Shown here piece by piece: positions 9,081-18,347 of a DNA stretch of 64,000 nucleotides. Source of the DNA: an uncultured Brachyspira sp. (GTDB taxonomy: Bacteria > Spirochaetota > Brachyspiria > Brachyspirales > Brachyspiraceae); the NCBI RefSeq assembly GCF_910588665.1, contig NZ_CAJUPR010000005.1:25579-89578 (forward strand), in the 5' to 3' direction. Position numbers and translations under genes: made by a program. Under the pieces are notes generated by a model. It was not told the origin of the DNA, did no database searches, and saw only the letters and a list, made by a program, of their open reading frames with translations. The stretch's first letter is position 1, and each line of letters opens with the position of its first letter.

Positions 9081-11030
9081 ATGTTTAAAAAATTAAGTCT
9101 TCAAGTAAAAATCAGCCTTGCAATACTCCTGCCGCTGTTAATAATGATATTAATATCAAATATAGTTAATATTATTTATGTTCAGGGTATAAACCAAAAA
9201 CTATCTTATAAAATTTTACAGGAGACGGCAAGAGGAGAAGGAAGCCAATTAAGCACAGTTGTAAAAGAAGACTTATATCTGATAACAGGTCTTAAATATA
9301 CATTAGAAAATATGTATAATTTAGGAAATCGGAACAGAAAATACTACGAAGATGCCGTAAAACTTTTTTTTAATATACTTCCTGAAACTGCAGTAGGTTG
9401 TATGATAGCCTTTGAACCAGACATATTAGGCAATGATATAAACTATATTGATGATTATCCTTTAAATAAAGGCAGGCAGACTTATTATATATCAAGATAT
9501 TTCGACAACTCTATACATGAAAGGGAATTAACAAGCGAAGATATAAGTTCGGAATATTATACGGAGCCAATAAGAAAACAAAAAGAGCATTTATCAGGAG
9601 TATACAGTTTTAATTTAGGAAACAATAATTTAGTAAAAATGTATGCTTGGTCTGTACCTATAATGCATCAGAATAAACCTATAGCTGTAATAACTGCATA
9701 TATAAAAATAGAAACGCTTAATGAAACTATGAAATTAATAAAGCCGTTTCAAAAATCGGAAGGTCTTTTATTTGATCATAACGGAAATATATTATATGAT
9801 GAAAATGCAGGTAATATTTCAAAAAATATATACAGCATATACCCTAAATATAAAGAGCATCAGGTACTTGAAAATGTATCTAAAGGAAATACAGCATCGT
9901 TTACCGATTACACAGAATATTATAAAGAAAACGCCACATACTTTTTTACGCCTATAGAAATGGCGGAAGGGAAGTATTGGATACTTGAATTAATGGTTGC
10001 TAATTCCTCTATATTCGGGTATAGTAATGCAGCCAGAAATACTATGATTATAATATCTTTATTAATTATGATAGTAGCTTCTATTATGATACCTTATACT
10101 ATAAGAGCAAAAGTTACAAAAATAATAGGATATATAGCAAGAGATATAACAAAAATATCTGAAGGAGATATATCTTTTAAAATAAGCAGAAAATTCTTAA
10201 ATATGAATGATGAATGGGGAGATATAGGAAACGGATTGGAAAATACATTAAGCAGTTTAAATAAAGTTGTCTCATCAGTCAAAAATTCTGCAGAGCATGT
10301 ATCTTCCGCAGCTAATCAGGTTTTAGCAGGAAATAACGATTTATCAGTAAGAACAGAATCGCAGGCGTCCAGTTTAGAGGAAACTGCTGCATCAATGAAT
10401 GAGATGTCAAGCTCAATTAAAGAATCGGCAAATGGGGTGGAGCTTGGAGCTTCTATGGTGTCAGAGGCAAAAGAATATTTAAATAAGGCTGGTATTATAG
10501 TTGAAGATGGTGTAAATAGAATGAATGATGTACATGAAGCAAGCACTAAGATAATGGATATTACAAAACTTATAGAAAATATTGCTTTTCAAACTAATAT
10601 ACTTGCATTGAACGCTTCGGTTGAAGCTGCAAGAGCGGGAGAGCAGGGAAGAGGATTTGCAGTTGTGGCAAGCGAGGTTAGAAATTTAGCTCAAAATACT
10701 CAGGAATCTGTAAAAAGCATAACATCTTTAATATCCGACAGTAATGAAAAAACTAATTTGGCATCTCAAAGTGTAAAAGAAACAAAAGAAATATTCGGAA
10801 ACATATTTGTAAAAATGGATAATGCCTCCAATATAATGGATAAAATTAATACAGCTTCGCAGGAACAGCAAAGAGGAATAGAACAGGTCAATTCAGCTAT
10901 TACAAATATGGATTCTTCTGTACAAAAAAATGCATCCTTAGTAGAAGAGGCAGCTTCATCTTCCCAATCTCTTTTTGATGAAGCTAATAAATTAATAAAA
11001 GTTATAGAATATTTTAAATTAAGAAATTAA
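9081..11030 (+). CDS. methyl-accepting chemotaxis protein (CACHE-type sensor)
   Basis: I place the start at the ATG at 9081 (MFKKLSLQVKIS) because AAGG at 9067-9070 is 10 bp upstream; an in-frame TTG at 9075 is too close to it. The roughly 649-residue protein has a first membrane helix near 15-35, a long extracytoplasmic region with dCACHE features (YYTEPIRKQ, SGVYSF, AWSVPI), a second helix near 322-342, a HAMP-like linker, and a signalling hairpin (NILALNASVEAARAGEQGRG) near 505. CACHE domains bind amino acids, carboxylates and other small ligands. Unlike the other receptor in this window, it ends normally after the coiled coil (VIEYFKLRN). Confidence 0.93.
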   Translation: MFKKLSLQVKISLAILLPLLIMILISNIVNIIYVQGINQKLSYKILQETARGEGSQLSTVVKEDLYLITGLKYTLENMYNLGNRNRKYYEDAVKLFFNILPETAVGCMIAFEPDILGNDINYIDDYPLNKGRQTYYISRYFDNSIHERELTSEDISSEYYTEPIRKQKEHLSGVYSFNLGNNNLVKMYAWSVPIMHQNKPIAVITAYIKIETLNETMKLIKPFQKSEGLLFDHNGNILYDENAGNISKNIYSIYPKYKEHQVLENVSKGNTASFTDYTEYYKENATYFFTPIEMAEGKYWILELMVANSSIFGYSNAARNTMIIISLLIMIVASIMIPYTIRAKVTKIIGYIARDITKISEGDISFKISRKFLNMNDEWGDIGNGLENTLSSLNKVVSSVKNSAEHVSSAANQVLAGNNDLSVRTESQASSLEETAASMNEMSSSIKESANGVELGASMVSEAKEYLNKAGIIVEDGVNRMNDVHEASTKIMDITKLIENIAFQTNILALNASVEAARAGEQGRGFAVVASEVRNLAQNTQESVKSITSLISDSNEKTNLASQSVKETKEIFGNIFVKMDNASNIMDKINTASQEQQRGIEQVNSAITNMDSSVQKNASLVEEAASSSQSLFDEANKLIKVIEYFKLRN

Positions 11031-11083
11031 AATATATACCAATTATTACATATTTTTTGATAATATATAGCTGGATAAATACA

Positions 11084-12709
11084 ATGTTAAACAAATACCG
11101 TATACTAGTAATTATAATCATTCTGTCAGCAGTATCATGCGTAAAAGGCGGAGATATAATGAAAAAACCTAAAATATATAAATATTTTTCATTACAGATC
11201 AATATAGGCCAGGAACCGCATACTATGGATCCTAGCGTAAATATAACTTCAGATAATTTAATATACTTAAATCATATATTTGAAGGATTAGTAAGAAAAG
11301 ATAAAAACGGTAAAATTATACCTGCAGCCGCAAAAAGCTGGAATGTAAGCGAGAACGGACTTGTATATACATTTTATCTTAGGGATAATGCTTATTGGAG
11401 CGACGGCAAGAAAGTCTCAGCTGATGATTTTGTATATTCGTTCAGAAGACTCTTTGATAAAAATACGGAAAGTAAATTTGCATATCAGAATAATATTATA
11501 AAAAATTCCAATAAAATTATGAATGGAGAAATGGCCCCTGAATATTTAGGTATAAAAGCTGTAGACAATCATACATTGGAAATCATTTTAGAAATACCTG
11601 CTGCATATTTTTTAGAGATATTAACACACCCTACTTTTTATCCGTTAAGAGAGGATATAATACAATCATATAAAAATAATTGGACAGACAGCCCGAAAAC
11701 TTTTATAGGAAACGGAGCTTTTAAAGTTGTTGAAAGAAAAATAAATGAGTTTATTATTATGGAAAAAAATGAATTCTATTGGAATATAAAAGAAATTATA
11801 CCAAGCAGATTAGAGTTCATATTAAAAAATGATCCTCAGTATTCTCTGAATAATGTAAAAAAAGGATTAATGCATTTATCTAGAAACTTTCCTATAAAAG
11901 ATATAAACTCTCTGCAGAAATCGGGATACATAAAAAATATACCAAGAATAGCCGTATATTTCTATTTTATAAATACTACAAACAGTGCATTATCTGATGC
12001 AAATGTAAGGAAAGCATTATCTATTGTAATTGATAGAAACCATATAGTTGAAAATATAACTAAAAACGGAGAAAGACCAGCAGCCGCTTTGGTGCCTTAC
12101 GGCATACCAAGTTTTTTCGGAGATTTTAGAAAAAATGGAGGAGATTATATAGATATAAGCATAAGCGGATATGAAGATAATATAAAAAAGGCAAAAAAAC
12201 TTATGATGCTGGCGGGATATCCTAACGGCAGCGGATTTCCTACATTAACTTTCAAAACTACATACGGTAATCATAAATATATATTTGAAGCTGTTCAAAA
12301 AATGTGGAAAGAAAATTTAGGTATCAATACGGTTTTGGAGGAGCTTGAATTATCCGATTTATTTAATAATAGATTTGACAAAAATTTCGATATTGCAAGC
12401 GGCGGCTGGAATGGGGATTTTAATGACCCTATAAATTTTCTGTCAATATTTTTAAGTTCTTCTCCCAATAATAACAGTATTTACAGTAATGTAAGATACG
12501 ACGATTTAATAAAAACAGCAAATTTAATTACAAACTCTTCTCATAGAATGATGACTATGCATAAAGCCGAAGAATTATTAATAGATGATATGGCGATAAT
12601 ACCAATATACTTTTCAAATGAACCTATATTAGTATCACCTAAATTAAAAGGAGTTATGTATGACTCTATGGGACAGCATAGTTTTGCAGAAGCTTATTTG
12701 GAAGATTAA
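11084..12709 (+). CDS. oligopeptide ABC transporter substrate-binding lipoprotein (OppA type)
   Basis: The start is best taken at the ATG at 11084, which gives a compact lipoprotein signal peptide (MLNKYRILVIIIILSAVSC); an upstream in-frame TTG at 11057 would bury it. The mature part is an SBP_bac_5 periplasmic binding protein with EPHTMDPS, a repeated ligand-gate region (AAKSWNVSENGLVYTFYLRD, YWSDGKKVSADDFVYSFRR) and the C-terminal lobe ending near DDMAIIPIYF. These proteins capture oligopeptides for an OppBCDF importer. No permease or ATPase genes are adjacent, so it is an orphan receptor, as is common where oppA copies are multiplied. It follows the MCP gene by 53 bp, so the pair may be co-transcribed. 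Confidence 0.93.
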   Translation: MLNKYRILVIIIILSAVSCVKGGDIMKKPKIYKYFSLQINIGQEPHTMDPSVNITSDNLIYLNHIFEGLVRKDKNGKIIPAAAKSWNVSENGLVYTFYLRDNAYWSDGKKVSADDFVYSFRRLFDKNTESKFAYQNNIIKNSNKIMNGEMAPEYLGIKAVDNHTLEIILEIPAAYFLEILTHPTFYPLREDIIQSYKNNWTDSPKTFIGNGAFKVVERKINEFIIMEKNEFYWNIKEIIPSRLEFILKNDPQYSLNNVKKGLMHLSRNFPIKDINSLQKSGYIKNIPRIAVYFYFINTTNSALSDANVRKALSIVIDRNHIVENITKNGERPAAALVPYGIPSFFGDFRKNGGDYIDISISGYEDNIKKAKKLMMLAGYPNGSGFPTLTFKTTYGNHKYIFEAVQKMWKENLGINTVLEELELSDLFNNRFDKNFDIASGGWNGDFNDPINFLSIFLSSSPNNNSIYSNVRYDDLIKTANLITNSSHRMMTMHKAEELLIDDMAIIPIYFSNEPILVSPKLKGVMYDSMGQHSFAEAYLED

Positions 12710-12857
12710 TATATAAAAAGCTTTTGTCAAAGAAAATAAAAGTCTTTATACAATAGTTAGTTTATGAGAGTTTTTTTAATTAATTATTTTCTTTTTATTT
12801 TAATTTTTTCAAATCTGCCGCTTGACTTCCTGACAAAAATATTTTATTTATAAATAT

Positions 12858-12956
12858 AAAAACTAATGGAAGAGCAGAAAATTTGTCAACCTCTCCTGCC
12901 GTTTTTTGTTTATCAAATTACAATGATGGAGAAGGCCATCCATCCCGCTAGTTTTT
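12858..12956. repeat. structured repeat element A, upstream of the DUF4065-like gene
   Basis: This ~99-nt segment is closed by complementary ends AAAAACTA (12858-12865) and TAGTTTTT (12949-12956). It shares ordered blocks with element B at 13566-13680: GCAGAAAAT, CCT(C)..CCGTT, GTTTA..AAATT, ATGATGGA and CATCC.CCC. It contains an internal GATGG/CCATC hairpin and is followed by a T-rich tract on the plus strand. In the remaining 12710-13119 gap I see no gene, only a promoter candidate. It could be a structured RNA, a terminator-like unit, or a remnant of a mobile element end; the sequence does not decide. Confidence 0.5.
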
Positions 12957-13059
12957 ATTTTTTTAATTCTATCTATATTTTCCTGTTTTTAATATATTTT
13001 TAAAAAACCTGAAAATTATTATTGAAAATGCTAAATATTTTTACTAAACTATAATATAC

Positions 13060-13088
13060 TTGACACATTTCTATTTTATATATAGAGT
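13060..13088 (+). promoter_or_regulatory. promoter candidate for the DUF4065-like gene
   Basis: TTGACA at 13060-13065 is followed by TATAGA after 15 bp or TAGAGT after 17 bp. The start codon at 13120 lies about 32 bp downstream, with AAGGA as ribosome site. Confidence 0.5.
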
Positions 13089-13119
13089 ATACGCTATTTT
13101 ATATTAAAGGATTATTAAG

Positions 13120-13509
13120 ATGAAAGGACGTGATGCTTTTTCATATGTATACCATTTATTAAATATAAACGGATATTTAAAAAATATAAACCATAATAAA
13201 GCCAAAGCTATTAAAGCAAATAAAATATTATTTTTTGCTGAATTGTATCATAGATATTTTTTTAAAGAACCAATGATTACAGATATTAGTTTTAAAATAT
13301 TACCTTATGGTCCTGCTTTAAATAAAGAAGATATAGACTGGGAAAATGCAGAAACTAATTATAACTTTTTAAGAAAAGATGAAAAAGAAACTATAAAAGT
13401 ATGTATGAAAGAATGGCTGTGTCAAATGTATCCTGAAGATTTAGTAGAAATATCACATGGCGAGAATCAAAGAATATCTTTATTATCTTGTATTTTTACT
13501 ATTTTCTGA
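13120..13509 (+). CDS. small DUF4065/Panacea-like protein, possibly truncated
   Basis: The 129-residue product has an arrangement typical of the Panacea (DUF4065, SocA/GepA) fold: a helix (KANKILFFAELYHRYFFKEP) in the place of the family's YFAdrlHL helix, ITDISFKILPYGPA for the usual AWkyGPV segment, then an acidic stretch and MYPEDLVEISH for the usual LVELSH. Panacea domains often act as antitoxins for varied partners. The family's C-terminal part after LSH appears missing: the last ~20 residues become hydrophobic (LLSCIFTIF), suggesting truncation or frameshift. No toxin gene is adjacent. AAGGA precedes the ATG by 8 bp. The family call is from pattern only and is tentative. Confidence 0.5.
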   Translation: MKGRDAFSYVYHLLNINGYLKNINHNKAKAIKANKILFFAELYHRYFFKEPMITDISFKILPYGPALNKEDIDWENAETNYNFLRKDEKETIKVCMKEWLCQMYPEDLVEISHGENQRISLLSCIFTIF

Positions 13510-13565
13510 TATTATTTATTTTTTCTTAACTTATTATAAAAAATATATTAAACTGCAGCTGTATT

Positions 13566-13680
13566 AAAGCTAGTGCGAACTGCAGAAAATCAGCCTCCCT
13601 ACCGTTATATTTAGTGTTTACTAAATTGATATGATGGATGGACTCGGAATATCCGATGCGCATCCTCCCATTCTAGCTTT
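13566..13680. repeat. structured repeat element B, downstream of the DUF4065-like gene
   Basis: This ~115-nt segment is closed by AAAGCTAG (13566-13573) and CTAGCTTT (13673-13680), an 8-bp complementary pair followed by TTT. Inside are a perfect 7-bp hairpin ATTTAGT-GTTT-ACTAAAT (13609-13626) and a TCGG/CCGA hairpin, plus blocks shared with element A. On the plus strand the final stem and T tract would also work as a terminator for the gene ending at 13509. On the minus strand the 3' end of a 72-codon open frame enters it. Confidence 0.5.
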
Positions 13681-13839
13681 TTTATGTTTATTCTCTTTTC
13701 CAGTCCTAGCCTTATTATCAATTATATGATAATTTATTATTTCATAACTTTCTTTCTCATCAGATAATTCTAAAAGCACTATGTCGCTATGTTTATCATC
13801 TGTTCTTGATATAAAATTATGATATGCTTTTTTTAAGTA
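13621..13839 (-). pseudogene. 3' remnant of an unidentified minus-strand gene
   Basis: A 72-codon open frame runs from just after a stop at 13840-13842 to TAG at 13621-13623 and has no plausible start. Its residues look coding rather than random (SDIVLLELSDEKESYEIINY, then NKARTGKENKHKKARMGG) and end PSPSIISI. The upstream part is missing because the frame abuts the end of the DUF4153-like gene at 13845. The style recalls C-termini of phage-associated nuclease or toxin domains, but I cannot name a family. Element A encodes a similar short tail (RDGWPSPSL then stop) without upstream coding, so both could be decayed copies of one gene end. Apart from this and element B, the 13510-13844 gap holds nothing recognisable. 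Confidence 0.35.
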
Positions 13840-13844
13840 TTACA

Positions 13845-15023
13845 TTAAATACACTGTACAATTAATGGAGGCATTATAAAACATACTATAAAAGCCCATA
13901 TACCATAAACATAAATATAGAGCATAGATTTTGTATCTCCGATAGTAATTTCTTTTATATCTGGAATATTATCAGTTTTTTTAAATACTATTAATACTGA
14001 CTTTATATTAAAAAAAGTTATAAAAATTAAATTACCAAGCATTATTAAATTTGTGCCTATTAATGTTATTTTATTCGGACTAATACCGTATTCTATTAAT
14101 CTATATAAAGAGGAAGTTAATACTAATACATCAAATAATATAGTAATTATAGGAAGTACAATATATAATGCTTTTGTGAATATACCTGATTTATAATCAG
14201 CTCTTACAAAAAGCAGATTTAACACAATTATTGCAAGCATAATATTATAAAGCATAAAAACAACTCTATTATTATAAGGTCTTATATCAGGCATTAAAAG
14301 AAAAATCAAAAGTATAAATATAAATAATAAACTAAAAGGCATTAATATTCTTGATAAGTATATAGAAATATTAGTTTTTATTTTTTTATAAATTATATAT
14401 ACCAAAAAAGGAAATAATGCGCTGATAAAAGAACAAACTGTTATTATCAATTTTAATATAATTTCCTGATATGCATAATCTATATGTATAAAAAACATAA
14501 CTATTGCTATAAATATTACAAATATTACTGAAAGTAAAAAAACTATTAAACCTGAAAATATTAATATATCTGCAAAAAAAGTAAAAAACTCTGAAATACT
14601 TTTAGAATTAATTACTTCAAAACCATTATATGATAAAGCCATTATTATAAAAAATATTAAAGCAGAAAATACATATTTAATAATATAAATTTGCATATTT
14701 GGATTGTGCATAGAAAAAATACTTGTAAGAAAATCAGTGCTTAAACTAACAATAAATATAAAAGTAAATAATAAAAATATTATTAGTATATTTTTTAAAT
14801 TAAAATTTTTATTTATATAAAATATTAAACTTAAAGAAAAAAAATAAAATATATTAGAATACGAAAAAAATATATTTCTGAATATAAAAGCATCTTTATT
14901 AGATATGATAAAAATACTAACAGAAATAGTAAAAGAAGAAATAATTCCTAAAAATATAATTATTAGATTTGATATTAAATTATTTTCTAATATACTGCCT
15001 ATTTTATTATTAATTTCTTTCAT
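13845..15023 (-). CDS. polytopic membrane protein, DUF4153-like
   Basis: The 392-residue protein has about ten membrane helices and almost no soluble domain. The segment SSLYRLIEYGISPNKITLIGTNLIMLG closely resembles the signature of DUF4153 proteins (RI-x-EYGLT-x-NRY). A preceding run of helices (ISIYLSRILMPFSLLFIFILL) also fits that family. No enzymatic residues or transporter motif are evident and the function is unknown. It ends just above the remnant frame at 13621-13839 and starts 94 bp below rsgA on the same strand. Codon use is extreme (ATA, AAA, TTA) but like its neighbours. Confidence 0.6.
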   Translation of the reverse strand: MKEINNKIGSILENNLISNLIIIFLGIISSFTISVSIFIISNKDAFIFRNIFFSYSNIFYFFSLSLIFYINKNFNLKNILIIFLLFTFIFIVSLSTDFLTSIFSMHNPNMQIYIIKYVFSALIFFIIMALSYNGFEVINSKSISEFFTFFADILIFSGLIVFLLSVIFVIFIAIVMFFIHIDYAYQEIILKLIITVCSFISALFPFLVYIIYKKIKTNISIYLSRILMPFSLLFIFILLIFLLMPDIRPYNNRVVFMLYNIMLAIIVLNLLFVRADYKSGIFTKALYIVLPIITILFDVLVLTSSLYRLIEYGISPNKITLIGTNLIMLGNLIFITFFNIKSVLIVFKKTDNIPDIKEITIGDTKSMLYIYVYGIWAFIVCFIMPPLIVQCI

Positions 15024-15117
15024 AAATATCCTGAAAATATAAAATATTGAAGTTCATTATACATTAACAAAATATAAAATCAATGATTATAATTTTTATT
15101 ACTGCCGTTTATAGCTT

Positions 15118-16224
15118 TTAAAATTTCTTATTTTTAGCATTCGATTTATTATAAATATTGCCATACTTCGTAATTTTTTTTAAAGCTATTTTTCTGTCTT
15201 TTTTTATTTCTATAGAAGATTTCTGTAATTCTCTATTTTCATTAAAAAGAGTTATATAAGCATCGTATCTTTCATAAGATATTTCATCATTTTCAAGCAG
15301 CTCCAATATACGGCAGTCAGGCTCATGCTGATGCGTACAGTCTTTAAACTTACATTTTTTAGCAAACTCTTCCAAATCTTCAAAAGTTTTCTTTATGCCT
15401 TTATCATCTTCCCAAAGTCCAAGATTTCTTAAACCAGGTGTATCTATTACTACCCCGCCGCTGTCTAATACTAAAAGTTCTCTATGAGTTGTTGTATGCA
15501 TTCCCTTAAAATCATATTCTCTTACTTCTTTAGTTTTCATTTTTTCATCTTTAAGAAGATAATTAATAATAGTGGATTTTCCTGCTCCTGAAGCTCCTAT
15601 AAATACAGACGAAGTATTTTTTTTTATATATTTAAGAAAAGTATCTGTATTTTTTCCAGTTCTAGAACTGTATGCAAAAGCTGTTTCATTCGGATAAGTT
15701 TCTTTTATTAAAGAAAGAAATTCTTTGTATTCTTCATCTTTATACAAATCAATTTTACTTACGGCAATTATAGGCTTTATATGAGAAGTATGTACTATTG
15801 ATAAATATCTTGCTATAGCCGACATCGGCATTTCATTATCAATACCCACTATAATAAAAGCATAATCAATATTGCTTACTATAGCCTGAATATCATTTTT
15901 TTTAATATTGGCTTTTCTGTATAAAATATTTTTTCTAGTTAGAACAGTATCAATAAAAGCATTATTATCAGACTTCTTCATTAATACCCAGTCGCCTACC
16001 GCAGGAAGCTCGCTTTTAACTTCTGAATTATATCTTATTTTTCCTTTAATTCTGGCTAAAAACTCTCCGTCATCAGAAAAAAGCGTATAGTATCTTTTAT
16101 TAATTCTTATAACTCTTGCAGGCACAAGTTTTTCCGTATTAATATCTTCCAAAGAATTAATATTTAAACTTTCAAGCGTCAATTTTTCAAAATATTCATC
16201 AAAGCCTATATCTTTTATTTTCAA
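15118..16224 (-). CDS. rsgA: ribosome small subunit-dependent GTPase A
   Basis: This 368-residue protein has the RsgA (YjeQ) architecture: an N-terminal OB fold (VPARVIRINKRYYTLFSDDG), then a circularly permuted GTPase with the G4 motif SKIDLYK before the Walker A (GASGAGKSTIINYL) and G3 (DTPGLRNLG). A C-terminal zinc knuckle follows with CKFKDCTHQHEPDC. It acts late in 30S subunit maturation. The C-terminus is a lysine-rich tail (SNAKNKKF). The gene is flanked by unrelated same-strand genes with gaps of 94 and about 180 bp, so it is probably monocistronic or weakly linked. All motifs needed for GTPase activity are present. Confidence 0.96.
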   Translation of the reverse strand: MKIKDIGFDEYFEKLTLESLNINSLEDINTEKLVPARVIRINKRYYTLFSDDGEFLARIKGKIRYNSEVKSELPAVGDWVLMKKSDNNAFIDTVLTRKNILYRKANIKKNDIQAIVSNIDYAFIIVGIDNEMPMSAIARYLSIVHTSHIKPIIAVSKIDLYKDEEYKEFLSLIKETYPNETAFAYSSRTGKNTDTFLKYIKKNTSSVFIGASGAGKSTIINYLLKDEKMKTKEVREYDFKGMHTTTHRELLVLDSGGVVIDTPGLRNLGLWEDDKGIKKTFEDLEEFAKKCKFKDCTHQHEPDCRILELLENDEISYERYDAYITLFNENRELQKSSIEIKKDRKIALKKITKYGNIYNKSNAKNKKF

Positions 16225-16361
16225 TATTTATAATCCCAAAATAAAATATCATAATTATATAATACAGAATATAAAAATATTTGTCAATTTATTTAAATAT
16301 TTTGAAGGCTTGATTTTTTAATTTTAAAACAAGCGGTATTAAATTAATATCAAACAAAAAC

Positions 16362-16390
16362 AGAGATGCATATATAAAACATACATCTCT
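16362..16390 (-). terminator. rho-independent terminator after the metal ATPase gene
   Basis: On the minus strand AGAGATG and CATCTCT form a 7-bp stem, extended by two pairs past one mismatch, with a T-rich tract (GTTTTTGTTT) after it. It is 14 bp beyond the stop codon. Confidence 0.75.
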
Positions 16391-16403
16391 ATATAATTTA
16401 TAA

Positions 16404-18347
16404 TCAATGCCCGCAGCTGCAGTCAGTAACTTTTATACTGCAGGTTTTAGTATCTATATTATAATTATCATCTTTTTCGCCTAAAGGATATAAAAGCCTC
16501 AAAGCATTTAACACTACTATTAAAGTAACGCCTGTATCTGCAAAAATGGCAAGCCACATAGAAACAAGCCCTAAGCCTCCTAAAATAATAGCAGCAAATT
16601 TTACAGCCAATGATAATATAATATTTTGTAAAACCACTGTATGATTTTTTTTAGCAAGTTTAATTAAGGCTGCAACTTTAGAAGGCTTATCATCCATAAT
16701 AACCACATCGGCATTCTCTATGGCAGCATCGGAACCCAGACCTCCCATAGCTATGCCTATATCGGCAGCAGCTAGAGAAGGAGCATCATTAATACCGTCG
16801 CCTACAAATATTGAAGCTTTAGAATCTTCCATCATATTTTTTAATGCGCTTACTTTATCTTCAGGCAAACAGCTTCCTTCAAATGATTTTATATTCATCT
16901 CTTTTGCAAATGCCTCTACTCTGTCAGTATTATCTCCGCTTATCAATGCAGTTTTTATATTCATAGAGTTTAATAATTCAACAGCCTCTTTGGCATCATC
17001 TTTAATACTGTCATCAATAAAAAAACCTCCCGCATATTGAGAATCTACTGCTATATGAACATTTATATTTTCTTTAATTTCTGATATTTCAATATTATTG
17101 TGCTTTAGCAAATCAAGACCTCCTATCAATATATTTTTATTATCAGCTATTGATGAAGCACCTTTTCCGCTTATATCCTTATGACTTGAAATCAGGCTGT
17201 CATTTATTATTCCGTTATTATGATTTTTATAATGCTGCAATATTGACACTGCTATTGGGTGAGAAGAACCTTTTTCTGCATAGGCGGCATATTTAAGCAG
17301 AGTATCATTATCGTATATGCCTGTATTATATATATCTCTTATAGAAAACTCGCCCTTTGTAAGTGTTCCAGTTTTATCAAAAATAACTTTATCAGTCTTA
17401 GCAAGCAAATCTAAAAATATTCCGCCTTTAACCATTATTCCGAACTTTGAAGCTCTTCCTATAGAAGAAAAATATGTTAAAGGAATTCCAACCATAAAAG
17501 CGCATGGACAGGATACTACCAATAAAGTTAAAGAGCGCTGAAACCAATCATTGAAAAACTCTCTGCCGTATATTAATACTGGTATAACAGTAAGTAAAAC
17601 TGCACTGAATACAACTATAGGAGTATAAATACCTGCAAACTTACTTATAAACTGCTCAATATTTGCCTTTCTGCTTTGAGAATCCTGAACTAATTTTAAA
17701 ATTTTAGCTATAGATGATTCTCCGTAATCTCTTATAACTTTTGCCTTAATAGTATTATCTCCGTTTATAGTTCCAGCTAAAATTTCATCATTAATTTTAA
17801 CGTTAACAGGCATACTCTCACCCGTTAAAGCTTTAGTATCAATCCAGCTTTCTCCTTCATATATAACAGAATCAAGAGGTATTTTTTCAAAAGGATTAAT
17901 TATTATATTATCATTAATATGAACCTCAGATATATCTAATGTCTCAATATTTCCGTTTTCTCTTATAATATTTGCGTAATCGGGTCTTATAGCCATTAAA
18001 GCCGCTATTGTGCGTTTTGATTTATCAACAGCCATATCTTCAAAATACTCACCCACCCTGTAAAATATGAGAACTGCTAAAGCTTCAGGAAATTCATGAA
18101 GTATAATAGCTCCTACAGTAGCAATACTCATAAGGAAACTTTCCCGCATGAACTTTCCCTTAATAAAATCTAAAGCTGCATTTTTAAATACATCTCTGCC
18201 TAAAATAATATACGGTATAAAGAAAATTATATATTCCGCAGCACCATGTATAGTTTTATGCAAAGTATATAATAATATTAATACTATAATACCTAATAAA
18301 ATTTCTGATAAAAATAAAAGTCTTTCTTTATTCTTTAACATGCTCAT
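16404..18347 (-). CDS. heavy-metal (Zn/Cd/Pb-type) P1B ATPase
   Basis: The 647-residue protein contains all P1B landmarks: TGES at the actuator domain, the membrane metal-site motif SCPCAF near residue 279, the phosphorylation motif DKTGTLTKG near 325, the SSHPIA locus near 364 and GDGINDAPSLA near 514. The CPC motif and pairing with an ArsR-type regulator suggest Zn/Cd/Pb efflux rather than copper. It has no N-terminal heavy-metal-associated domain; instead the protein ends with a Cys/His cluster (CSIKVTDCSCGH) that could bind metal. Its first codons overlap the end of the regulator gene by 20 bp, so the two form an operon. Substrate is inferred. Confidence 0.92.
   Translation of the reverse strand: MSMLKNKERLLFLSEILLGIIVLILLYTLHKTIHGAAEYIIFFIPYIILGRDVFKNAALDFIKGKFMRESFLMSIATVGAIILHEFPEALAVLIFYRVGEYFEDMAVDKSKRTIAALMAIRPDYANIIRENGNIETLDISEVHINDNIIINPFEKIPLDSVIYEGESWIDTKALTGESMPVNVKINDEILAGTINGDNTIKAKVIRDYGESSIAKILKLVQDSQSRKANIEQFISKFAGIYTPIVVFSAVLLTVIPVLIYGREFFNDWFQRSLTLLVVSCPCAFMVGIPLTYFSSIGRASKFGIMVKGGIFLDLLAKTDKVIFDKTGTLTKGEFSIRDIYNTGIYDNDTLLKYAAYAEKGSSHPIAVSILQHYKNHNNGIINDSLISSHKDISGKGASSIADNKNILIGGLDLLKHNNIEISEIKENINVHIAVDSQYAGGFFIDDSIKDDAKEAVELLNSMNIKTALISGDNTDRVEAFAKEMNIKSFEGSCLPEDKVSALKNMMEDSKASIFVGDGINDAPSLAAADIGIAMGGLGSDAAIENADVVIMDDKPSKVAALIKLAKKNHTVVLQNIILSLAVKFAAIILGGLGLVSMWLAIFADTGVTLIVVLNALRLLYPLGEKDDNYNIDTKTCSIKVTDCSCGH

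Noticed and set aside
12858..13680. Retron or group II intron interpretation of the paired elements
   Set aside because: There is no reverse transcriptase gene nearby, and no intron domain V-like hairpin was found.
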